DNA of 64,000 nt from Vibrio anguillarum (GTDB taxonomy: Bacteria > Pseudomonadota > Gammaproteobacteria > Enterobacterales > Vibrionaceae): contig NZ_JAHGUP010000025.1 of the NCBI RefSeq assembly GCF_001989995.2, forward strand, positions 145,111 through 209,110, read 5' to 3'. This document shows, piece by piece, positions 57,156-64,000 of the stretch (position 1 is its first letter; each line of letters opens with the position of its first letter). The notes beneath the pieces were generated by a model. The model was not told where the DNA came from. It made no database searches and saw only the letters and a list, made by a program, of their open reading frames with translations. Both the position numbers and the translations under genes were made by a program.

Positions 57156-58108
57156 ATGCCCACTTTGGCTAGTTCTTGTTGAGCAAACTCGGCACTGACA
57201 GGCACATAACCATCTTTCCCAACGATCGCTTGTCCTTGCTTAGAAAAAATGAAACGGATAAATTCGCGCTGCATGGGTGGCAGATCCTGATTAGGATGTT
57301 TATTCACATACACATACAAATAGCGAGATAACGGATAAGCACCTGATAGAATATTTTCATAACTTGCGGCAATAAACTGATCGCCTTGTTTGGCTATCGG
57401 AATCAATTTCACACCAGAAACCTGATAACCAACACCAGAATAACCGATAGTATTGATCGATGAGGCAACCGATTGTACAACCGATGCCGATCCCGGCTGC
57501 TCGTTTACTCCCTTTTTGAAATCGCCACCACACAGTGCGTTTTGTTTGAAATAGCCATAAGTTCCCGACACCGAATTTCGGCCAAACAGTTGAATTCCCC
57601 GCTTGGCCCAATCCTCATCAACGCCCAATTGCGCCCAAGTATTGGTCGGTTGTGTAGCACCGCAGCGCAACGTGGATGAGAAAATACTATCTAATTGAGT
57701 AAAATTAAGCCCTTTGATTGAATTATCTCGATGTACAAAAATACCAATGGCATCTATCGCAACCCGCAATGCCGTCGGCTTATAACCGTGTGCGCGTTCA
57801 AATGCTTCAATCTCACGACCACGCATCGGTCGACTCATTGGGCCAAATTGCGCCGTTCCTTCAGTTAAAGCAGGAGGCGCAGTGGAAGAACCTGAGGCTT
57901 GTACTTGAGCATTGATATTTGGGTAGATCGTATTAAACTCTTCAACCCAGAGCGTCGTCATTCCTGCCAGAGTGTCTGACCCCACAGAAAGTAAACTACC
58001 TGCAACACCGTTAGTTTTTGAGTAATCCACGAGCGGCTGAGCGATCACGGCGTTCGTGGTAACCAGCAAGTAAAAATAGAGAAAGGCTGTAAATATGCGA
58101 TGTATCAT
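57149..58108 (-). CDS. pstS: Periplasmic phosphate-binding protein PstS-like
   Basis: 319 aa. A signal peptide (about residues 1-23, ending NAVIA) is followed by a substrate-binding fold with phosphate-contacting segments [38 protein letters not shown] and [14 protein letters not shown]; two cysteines (near 149 and 195) may form a disulfide. Its ATG overlaps the phoR stop (ATGA), so it belongs to phoB-phoR-pstS instead of sitting with pstCAB. Closest to the Vibrio/Pseudomonas PstS type by general character. Confidence 0.93.
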   Translation of the reverse strand: MIHRIFTAFLYFYLLVTTNAVIAQPLVDYSKTNGVAGSLLSVGSDTLAGMTTLWVEEFNTIYPNINAQVQASGSSTAPPALTEGTAQFGPMSRPMRGREIEAFERAHGYKPTALRVAIDAIGIFVHRDNSIKGLNFTQLDSIFSSTLRCGATQPTNTWAQLGVDEDWAKRGIQLFGRNSVSGTYGYFKQNALCGGDFKKGVNEQPGSASVVQSVASSINTIGYSGVGYQVSGVKLIPIAKQGDQFIAASYENILSGAYPLSRYLYVYVNKHPNQDLPPMQREFIRFIFSKQGQAIVGKDGYVPVSAEFAQQELAKVGIK

Positions 58109-59406
58109 GACAGCACAACCAAACGTTTAGGCAAAATAAAAGAGAATTTGCTGCCAACACCCACTTCACTGTGAATCTGCAAATGCGTGTCATGATGTGA
58201 CAATGCATGCTTAACAATCGCGAGCCCAAGCCCACTTCCTCCAGTATCTCGCGAACGTGCTTTATCGACACGATAAAAACGTTCCGTTAAACGATGTAAA
58301 TGCTGTGGCTCAATCCCTTCCCCTTTATCTACCACGTCTAAACAAGCACCTTGCGCGTTTTGATACCAACGCACATTAATTTCCGCTCCCGGAGGCGTAT
58401 ATTTGACGGCGTTATAAACAAGGTTTGATATAGCACTGCGCAGCTGATCTTCATCGGCCAATACTTTAAGTCGCTTATCGACATCAAAATGCAGTCGGTG
58501 ATGATGATCGCCACTTAAACTGATCGCTTCTTTTTCAAGTACTTCCAACATAGCCGGAACATCAACCACTTCATCCAGCTCATGCATAGGCGCCGCTTCA
58601 ATTTTTGACAACGTCAGCAGTTGATTGACTAAACTGTTCATACGGTTTAACTGCTCAGTCATCACTCCATGTGCCTTAGGCCACATCGGCCCTACCAGCA
58701 TGTCAGGGTCTTCTGTCATCTCAAGATACCCTTGCAACACCGTCATCGGCGTTCTCAGTTCATGAGAAACGTTAGCAAAGAAATTTCGGCGCATGCCTTC
58801 TAACTGTTTCAACTGAGTGACATCACGCACAACCATCAAATGCTCACCTTCTGTGTAAGGCACAATACGCAGCTCTAGCATTCGCTCCACATTAAGTGGA
58901 GAGCGCATTTCAAGTGGTTCTGTGAAATCATCTTTTTGCAGATATTTGATAAAATCAGGGGCGCGCAATAAATTTGAGATAGGTTGACCTGCATCATCTG
59001 GCCAGCGAAAACCAAGCAGGTGTTGTGCAAGTCGGTTACACCAAACGATATTCCCTTCGTCACGGAACACCACCACCGCATCGGGTAGCGATTCAGCCCC
59101 GTTACGAAAGCGGCGGATCAAATTGGTCAGTTCTTTGCGTTTTTTACGTTGACGTTGCTGTAAACGGTAAATCCCATTAAACAGGTATTCCCAATTTCCA
59201 GTCCCGGAAGGCGGCGTTAAACGTTTTTCATCCCACAACCAAGCCGACAAGCGCATTTGGTTATGCAAATGCCAAATCAGTTGCAACGCCGTAGCCGCTA
59301 GCAGCAGCCAAGCCATATGGCCAAAGATCCAGCCAACGATAATCCAAGGAGAGTAAAAAAAAGCCAGCTCCCAAGCCAGCCTTTTCCACGTTAAACGTTC
59401 AACCAT
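58105..59406 (-). CDS. phoR: Phosphate regulon sensor kinase PhoR
   Basis: 433-aa inner-membrane histidine kinase. Two N-terminal helices (about 15-45) with almost no periplasmic part, a basic linker, a PAS domain (about 100-195, [19 protein letters not shown]), phosphoacceptor His215 in [17 protein letters not shown], and the ATPase N box [13 protein letters not shown] and G box [16 protein letters not shown]. It responds to Pst/PhoU state. Ends in the pstS start; 20 nt after phoB. Confidence 0.98.
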   Translation of the reverse strand: MVERLTWKRLAWELAFFYSPWIIVGWIFGHMAWLLLAATALQLIWHLHNQMRLSAWLWDEKRLTPPSGTGNWEYLFNGIYRLQQRQRKKRKELTNLIRRFRNGAESLPDAVVVFRDEGNIVWCNRLAQHLLGFRWPDDAGQPISNLLRAPDFIKYLQKDDFTEPLEMRSPLNVERMLELRIVPYTEGEHLMVVRDVTQLKQLEGMRRNFFANVSHELRTPMTVLQGYLEMTEDPDMLVGPMWPKAHGVMTEQLNRMNSLVNQLLTLSKIEAAPMHELDEVVDVPAMLEVLEKEAISLSGDHHHRLHFDVDKRLKVLADEDQLRSAISNLVYNAVKYTPPGAEINVRWYQNAQGACLDVVDKGEGIEPQHLHRLTERFYRVDKARSRDTGGSGLGLAIVKHALSHHDTHLQIHSEVGVGSKFSFILPKRLVVLS

Positions 59407-59426
59407 TTCGTACCTTAATTAATCCT

Positions 59427-60116
59427 TTATGTTCTGGATGAAAAGCGATAACCGGCACCACGTACTGTTTGAATTAATTTATCGTGGCCAGCCTCTTCTA
59501 ACGCTTTTCTCAGACGGCGTATATGAACATCGACAGTGCGGTCTTCAACATAAACGTTGGTACCCCACACATTGTTCAATAACTGCTCACGGCTGTAGAC
59601 GCGTTCTTGGTGCGTCATAAAGAAGTGTAGCATTTTGAATTCCGTCGGCCCCATCTCTAAGGCATTATCATTAGCCGTTACTCGATGAGAGACAGGATCT
59701 AACTTCAATCCTTGCACGTCGATCACATCTTCCAGTGCTGTCGGTGTGACGCGCCGGATAACCGCTTTCAAACGAGCTACCAACTCTTTAGGCGAAAAAG
59801 GTTTGGTTATGTAATCATCCGCACCCACTTCAAGGCCGCGAACTTTATCTTCTTCTTCACCACGGGCGGTTAACATCACAACCGGAATGTTGCGCGTTAA
59901 TTCTTCACGCTTCATATGCTTAATAAAGTTGATACCACTCCCGCCGGGCAACATCCAATCTAATAACACAAGATCGGGAAAGGGTTCAGCCAGTTTACTC
60001 ACCGCCGTGTCGTAATCTTCCGCTTCAACAGCTTGATAACCTTTTTGCTCAAGCACGAAACACAGCATTTCGCGAATGGGTGCTTCGTCTTCAACAACCA
60101 GAATCCTTCTAGACAT
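59427..60116 (-). CDS. phoB: Phosphate regulon response regulator PhoB
   Basis: 229 aa. Receiver domain with phosphorylated Asp53 ([13 protein letters not shown]) and conserved Thr/Lys, then a C-terminal OmpR-type winged helix ([33 protein letters not shown]). Its own promoter carries a Pho box, so it is autoactivated. First gene of phoB-phoR-pstS. Confidence 0.98.
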   Translation of the reverse strand: MSRRILVVEDEAPIREMLCFVLEQKGYQAVEAEDYDTAVSKLAEPFPDLVLLDWMLPGGSGINFIKHMKREELTRNIPVVMLTARGEEEDKVRGLEVGADDYITKPFSPKELVARLKAVIRRVTPTALEDVIDVQGLKLDPVSHRVTANDNALEMGPTEFKMLHFFMTHQERVYSREQLLNNVWGTNVYVEDRTVDVHIRRLRKALEEAGHDKLIQTVRGAGYRFSSRT

Positions 60117-60149
60117 TTGAATAACCTTTCTATGTAATCAACGCTATGC

Positions 60150-60182
60150 ATTATGGGAAACAATTATGACACTTTTGTGACC
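60150..60182 (-). promoter_or_regulatory. Pho box and -10 element of phoB
   Basis: Minus-strand GGTCACAAAAG and TGTCATAATTG are two 11-bp PhoB-type repeats; CATAAT (60150-60155) follows about 9 nt after the box as -10. Located about 35-65 nt before the phoB start. Confidence 0.8.
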
Positions 60183-60306
60183 TTTGCAAACAATTTTTCA
60201 TATAAGTTTCTTATCAAGTTCATGATTATATTTTGAAATTGATTTAAGACTTTAGCTTTCAAATCCCCTATCATGTTGCGTCTTCTAATTAAGTAAGAGA
60301 AAGAAT

Positions 60307-61221
60307 ATGTGGTTTAAAAACTGTATGGTTTATCGTGTTAATCGCGATGTAGAATTCAACGCCGATCAGCTCGAAAAACAACTGGCCGAATTTCGTTTTA
60401 CGCCATGCGGCAGCCAAGATAAGCAAAAATTTGGTTGGGTTAACGCAATGGGTAAACACGGCGACATGATGACCCACCTTTCTGAAGACCGTATTCTGAT
60501 CTGCGCGAAAAAAGAAGAAAAGATGTTACCTGCTTCGGTCATTAAAGATTCTTTGAATGCCAAAGTTGAAGCGATGGAAGTGGAAGAAGGGCGACCTCTC
60601 AAGAAAAAGGAGAAGGAAAGCCTCAAGGAAGATATTGTCATCGATCTCCTACCTAGAGCATTTAGCCGCAGCAATCTCACCTTTGTGCTTATCCTACCCA
60701 AGCAAGGCTTCATTCTAGTCGATGCCGCAAGCTACAAAAAAGCTGAAGACGTTTTGGCGCTGCTACGCAAAACCATGGGTAGCCTACCTGTAGTACCTGC
60801 GATCCCAGAACAAGCGGTAGAAACAACACTTACTCAGTGGGTTAAAAGTGGCGAACTGCCACCAGGGTTTAGCTTGTTGGATGAAGCTGAATTAAAGTCG
60901 TTATTAGAAGATGGCGCAGTGATCCGCTGTAAGAAACAAGAACTGACAAGCGATGAGATCTTAAGCCATATTGAAGCCAATAAAGTCGTCACTAAACTGG
61001 CATTGAACTGGCAAGATCGCCTGAGCTTTATTCTGGCTGAAGATTGTAGCATTAAGCGTTTGGCATTTAGCGATGAGCTCAAAGAACAAAATGAAGATAT
61101 TCCACGAGAAGAGCAAGCGGCTCGCTTTGATGCCGATTTCTCATTAATGTGTGGTGAAATGTCAGCATTTTTGCCTAACTTATTTGACGTTCTCGGCGGC
61201 CTTCCTCACCCGAACGCTTAA
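60307..61221 (+). CDS. rdgC: Recombination-associated protein RdgC
   Basis: 304-aa ring-forming DNA-binding protein that limits RecA activity and protects DNA ends. N-terminus [34 protein letters not shown] and the C-terminal [23 protein letters not shown] are family hallmarks. Divergent from phoB; a single gene ending at a terminator. Confidence 0.97.
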   Translation: MWFKNCMVYRVNRDVEFNADQLEKQLAEFRFTPCGSQDKQKFGWVNAMGKHGDMMTHLSEDRILICAKKEEKMLPASVIKDSLNAKVEAMEVEEGRPLKKKEKESLKEDIVIDLLPRAFSRSNLTFVLILPKQGFILVDAASYKKAEDVLALLRKTMGSLPVVPAIPEQAVETTLTQWVKSGELPPGFSLLDEAELKSLLEDGAVIRCKKQELTSDEILSHIEANKVVTKLALNWQDRLSFILAEDCSIKRLAFSDELKEQNEDIPREEQAARFDADFSLMCGEMSAFLPNLFDVLGGLPHPNA

Positions 61222-61235
61222 CAAAAGCATCATGC

Positions 61236-61271
61236 AAAAGCCCAATACCCTTAAAAGTGTTGGGCTTTTTT
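61236..61271 (+). terminator. rdgC terminator
   Basis: Stem AAAGCCCAA-TAC / GTG-TTGGGCTTT (one G-U) with T6 following. Confidence 0.9.
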
Positions 61272-61330
61272 GTATCGCTTACGATCCCTACTAGGCATAA
61301 GGTTATTTTTAACGTAAAATTTGCGCCCCT

Positions 61331-61357
61331 CCAATACCATCAGGTGGTATTGGCCTG
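61331..61357 (+). promoter_or_regulatory. Alternative hairpins in the trhP leader
   Basis: Perfect 9-bp stem CCAATACCA / TGGTATTGG (61331-61353) with loop TCAGG. The loop can instead pair with CCTGA (61354-61358), giving a competing 5-bp hairpin. No U tract; ends 26-30 nt before the trhP ATG. A possible -10 TAAAAT lies near 61315. Confidence 0.5.
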
Positions 61358-61383
61358 ACTTGAGATCAGATTAGAGAAAAACG

Positions 61384-62784
61384 ATGAGCATACATACCCC
61401 TTTTGTCCCCGAACTACTATCACCGGCGGGCAGTCTAAAAAACATGCGTTATGCGTTTGCTTACGGTGCAGATGCCGTTTATGCCGGCCAACCTCGTTAT
61501 AGCCTTCGTGTACGCAACAACGAATTTAACCATGAAAACCTGCAAATCGGTATCGATGAAGCACATGCTTTGGGTAAAAAATTGTACGTGGTTTGTAATA
61601 TTCAACCCCACAACTCAAAACTTAAGACATTCATCCGAGATCTAAAGCCTGTGGTTGAAATGGGACCTGATGCGCTCATTATGTCTGACCCTGGGCTTAT
61701 CATGATGGTTCGTGAAGCATTTCCTGAAATGCCTATTCACCTTTCAGTTCAAGCCAATGCTGTTAACTGGGCAACAGTTAAGTTCTGGGCATCCCAAGGC
61801 GTTGAACGAGTAATTCTATCACGCGAACTTTCGTTGGAAGAAATTGAAGAAATTCGTCAGCAATGTCCAACGACCGAACTCGAAATTTTTGTTCATGGCG
61901 CATTATGCATGGCTTATTCAGGTCGCTGTCTATTGTCTGGCTACATTAATAAACGTGATCCAAACCAAGGAACATGCACTAATGCATGTCGTTGGGAATA
62001 CAAAGTTGAATCAGCCAAAGAAGACGAAACCGGTCAAATTGTTGAGAAATTTGATCCAGCAGCAGTTCAAACTATCGAGATACAAGAAGAGCGCCCTGAT
62101 AATACACTTGGTTTAGGCAAACCGATTGATGATGTGGTTTTGCTTTCAGAAAGCCATCGTCCAGAAGAGAAGATGGCCGCTTTTGAAGACGAACATGGCA
62201 CCTACATTATGAACTCAAAAGATCTACGAGCCGTACAGCATGTAGAACGATTGACGAAAATGGGCGTGCATTCATTAAAAATAGAAGGCCGTACTAAATC
62301 TTTCTATTATTGCGCTCGTACAGCTCAAGTGTACCGCAAAGCAATTGATGACGCAGTTTCAGGTAAACCATTTGATGAAAGCCTGATGGGTACTTTAGAA
62401 AGCCTTGCACACCGTGGCTATACCGAAGGTTTCTTGCGACGCCATACACACGATACTTATCAAAACTACGACTATGGCTATTCAGTCTCAGATTCACAGC
62501 AATTTGTTGGCGAATTTACGGGTAAACGTCGTGGTGAAATGGCTGAAGTTGAAGTTAAAAACAAGTTTATCTTAGGTGATAGTTTAGAGCTGATGACCCC
62601 AAAAGGGAATGTTGTCTTCAGACTTGAAGCAATGGAAAACCGCAAAGGTGAAACTGTTGATGACGCAAAAGGAAACGGTCACTTTGTTTATATCCCGGTT
62701 CCTGAAGAGTTGGATTTAAACTTTGCTCTGTTAATGCGTAACTTGAATGCTGGCCAAGATACTCGTAATCCCGTAGGCAAGTAG
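61384..62784 (+). CDS. trhP: tRNA 5-hydroxyuridine synthesis protein TrhP (U32 family, YegQ)
   Basis: 466-aa U32 peptidase-family protein. In E. coli, TrhP is needed for 5-hydroxyuridine at tRNA position 34, a step linked to Fe-S clusters and prephenate. Motifs: ELLSPAGSLKNMRYAFAYGADAVY at the start (split here as ELLSPAGSLKN and YAFAYGADAVYAG), EIFVHGALCMAYSGRCLLSGY with cysteines, GTCTNACRWEY, and MGVHSLKIEGRTKSFYY. It is a few residues longer than E. coli YegQ. Two nt separate it from the ferredoxin gene yfhL. Confidence 0.94.
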   Translation: MSIHTPFVPELLSPAGSLKNMRYAFAYGADAVYAGQPRYSLRVRNNEFNHENLQIGIDEAHALGKKLYVVCNIQPHNSKLKTFIRDLKPVVEMGPDALIMSDPGLIMMVREAFPEMPIHLSVQANAVNWATVKFWASQGVERVILSRELSLEEIEEIRQQCPTTELEIFVHGALCMAYSGRCLLSGYINKRDPNQGTCTNACRWEYKVESAKEDETGQIVEKFDPAAVQTIEIQEERPDNTLGLGKPIDDVVLLSESHRPEEKMAAFEDEHGTYIMNSKDLRAVQHVERLTKMGVHSLKIEGRTKSFYYCARTAQVYRKAIDDAVSGKPFDESLMGTLESLAHRGYTEGFLRRHTHDTYQNYDYGYSVSDSQQFVGEFTGKRRGEMAEVEVKNKFILGDSLELMTPKGNVVFRLEAMENRKGETVDDAKGNGHFVYIPVPEELDLNFALLMRNLNAGQDTRNPVGK

Positions 62785-62786
62785 TT

Positions 62787-63041
62787 ATGGCATTATTGAT
62801 CACCAGTAAATGCATTAACTGTGATATGTGTGATCCGGAATGCCCAAATGGCGCGATCTCTATGGGCAACCGGATCTATGAAATTGATCCTAATCTATGT
62901 ACTGAATGCAAAGGACATTACGACAAGCCCACCTGTCAATCCGTATGTCCGATAACAAACTGCATCATTACCGATCCAGAACACATAGAAACTGAACATC
63001 AACTACTTGAAAAATTCGTCGTTATTCAAGGTTTAGCCTAA
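62787..63041 (+). CDS. yfhL: YfhL-type 2[4Fe-4S] ferredoxin
   Basis: 84-aa dicluster ferredoxin. First motif CINCDMCDPECP binds one cluster with the last Cys of the second; second set is CTECKGHY...CQSVCPITNC, with the insertion between cysteines typical of the YfhL/Alvin family, which have low-potential clusters. Two nt after trhP, so cotranscribed; an electron-transfer role for TrhP is inferred, not shown. Confidence 0.94.
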   Translation: MALLITSKCINCDMCDPECPNGAISMGNRIYEIDPNLCTECKGHYDKPTCQSVCPITNCIITDPEHIETEHQLLEKFVVIQGLA

Positions 63042-63048
63042 TCATTGT

Positions 63049-63083
63049 AAAAGAGCCCAATCGTTAAGATTGGGCTCTTTTTT
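63049..63083. terminator. Bidirectional terminator, yfhL and nfsA
   Basis: Perfect 14-bp stem AAAAGAGCCCAATC / GATTGGGCTCTTTT with loop GTTAA. Its T run on the plus strand extends into the nfsA stop codon (63082-63084). Confidence 0.92.
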
Positions 63084-63804
63084 ATCGGTGTGCTAAGCCT
63101 TTACTGTTGAGATAGTTCAACATATGAGGTCGAGATTCTTGTGCTAATTTAGCCGTTACCTCTGTAGACCAAGCCGCTTGCTTAGTATTGGAAGAACGCG
63201 TCTGATAATAAGCCCTCATCGTCTCATCATATTGCTCTATTTCAGCATAACTCAAAGCATGGTAGGTATTCTCATGAACAATTACCTCAGGGGATAAACG
63301 AGGTTTTAGTTGTGGATTCTGAGCCGGATATCCCAAACACATACCAAATAACACTGCGCAATATGGAGGAAGCTCTAATAACTCATCCACTTCTTTAGGT
63401 GAATTTCTTAAGCCGCCAATATAAACACCACCCAATCCCATCGATTCTGCCGCCAATAAACAGTTTTGTGCCATGATCCCAGCGTCTACAGCGCCAATCA
63501 AAGTGAGTTCAATCAGCCCTGGTTTTACCTCAGGATTAATGGCGTAATGACGTTGGTAGTCAATGCAGAACACTAAAAACTCAGCAGCGCTTGCAACATA
63601 AGCTTGGTTGCCCGCCAGTATAGCCAACTGCTCGCGTTTATCTTTATCCGTAACACGAATGATTGAATTAACCTGTAATAGGCTCGATGATGATGCCGCA
63701 ATACCAGCAGAAATAATTGTACTCAGCTGATCTGGAGTTATCTTCTGATCGGTAAAAGATCGGATAGAACGATGTGCAAGAATAGTTTCAATGACTGGAT
63801 TCAT
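63082..63804 (-). CDS. nfsA: Oxygen-insensitive NADPH nitroreductase NfsA family
   Basis: 240-aa FMN flavoprotein. N-terminal HRSIRSFTDQKI binds FMN phosphate; ASSSSLLQVNS, GAVDAGIMAQNCLLAAESMGLGGVYIGG and CLGYPAQNPQLKPRLSPEV are NfsA/FRP group features. These enzymes reduce nitroaromatics and quinones with NADPH. The family includes bioluminescence flavin reductases (Frp) in marine vibrios, so the symbol is by family resemblance. Single gene. Confidence 0.88.
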   Translation of the reverse strand: MNPVIETILAHRSIRSFTDQKITPDQLSTIISAGIAASSSSLLQVNSIIRVTDKDKREQLAILAGNQAYVASAAEFLVFCIDYQRHYAINPEVKPGLIELTLIGAVDAGIMAQNCLLAAESMGLGGVYIGGLRNSPKEVDELLELPPYCAVLFGMCLGYPAQNPQLKPRLSPEVIVHENTYHALSYAEIEQYDETMRAYYQTRSSNTKQAAWSTEVTAKLAQESRPHMLNYLNSKGLAHR

Positions 63805-63980
63805 CTTATATTTTTCCCTACGAGGATATTGCCACTATCTTAGCAAGCATTACCTACTGACGCCGTAAAAATGCAAACTTAAAATTAGCACAGAAAAGAT
63901 CGGTTTAATGCAGTATGGAGGCGATACTTTTATTGAAGAACAGGAATGTCCTAAAAAATAATAAGGAGATGAAAAATAGT

Positions 63981-64000
63981 AAAAAGCCTCAGCATTTCTG
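63981..64000. terminator. Left arm of a terminator cut by the window end
   Basis: AAAAAGCCTCAG then CATTTCTG at the edge looks like the first arm and loop of a hairpin whose partner (expected CTGAGGCTTTT) starts at the last bases. The stretch 63805-63980 contains the nfsA promoter region and no gene I can support. Confidence 0.4.

Noticed and set aside
63969..64000. ATG directly after AAGGAG near the window end
   Set aside because: The ribosome-binding site abuts the ATG with no spacing, and the following bases look like a terminator arm.

Overview
The window is a stretch of Vibrio chromosome I, recognisable from gene content, gene order and protein sequence. The runs guaA-guaB-xseA-yfgJ-der-bamB-yfgM-hisS-ispG-rodZ-rlmN-ndk-pepB-isc, suhB/secFD-yajC-tgt-queA, aceA-aceB, oxyR2/peroxiredoxin, pst-ppk-ppx-pstS-phoRB and rdgC follow the arrangement I recall for the Vibrio cholerae group. 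Many proteins look cholerae-like but not identical (GuaB, for example), so I read it as another Vibrio species and do not name it. No tRNA, rRNA, insertion sequence, prophage, integron or CRISPR array was seen. Almost all of it is core genome.

Layout. 1-4.2 kb: the tail of a PTS EIIA-domain protein, katG, a small DOPA-dioxygenase-like protein and a DedA membrane protein. 4.3-8.1 kb: D-amino acid dehydrogenase, an alanine:Na+ symporter and an acetate/succinate transporter. 8.3-10 kb: a secreted GH19 chitinase with two chitin-binding modules. 10.3-11.35 kb: thiD under a TPP riboswitch. 11.4-14.5 kb: guaBA. 14.7-25.8 kb: xseA, a zinc-ribbon protein, then on the minus strand ndk and rlmN and the series rodZ-ispG-hisS-yfgM-bamB-der. 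25.9-33.9 kb: pepB and the complete iscRSUA-hscBA-fdx-iscX operon preceded by two abutting IscR-type sites, then trmJ. 34-40.6 kb: suhB, secDF-yajC, and the queuosine genes tgt and queA. 40.8-44.5 kb: a CBS-domain protein and the glyoxylate shunt aceBA (no aceK). 45-46.8 kb: an OxyR2-type regulator divergent from its peroxiredoxin. 47-60.1 kb: cutC and a large phosphate block: pstCAB-phoU, ppk-ppx, and phoB-phoR-pstS, with Pho boxes before pstC and phoB. 60.3-63.8 kb: rdgC, trhP-yfhL, nfsA.

How the genes work together. IscR controls Fe-S assembly, and the window also encodes several Fe-S clients (IspG, RlmN, TrhP, YfhL, Fdx). RNA modification is well represented (tgt, queA, rlmN, trmJ, trhP). 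Phosphate uptake, sensing and polyphosphate storage sit within 13 kb. Two peroxide defences, KatG and the OxyR2-controlled peroxiredoxin, are about 44 kb apart.

I did not find a convincing undescribed multi-gene system. The items most worth a second look are small: a SuhB whose motif-2 catalytic aspartate reads asparagine; PstC and PstA permeases with large extra periplasmic domains; an exact 7-bp-period repeat between aceB and aceA; a CTAG-rich structured repeat between queA and tgt; an OxyR2 with valine next to the sensing-cysteine motif; GATC sites phased at 11 bp in the yfgJ/der gap; and alternative hairpins in the trhP leader.
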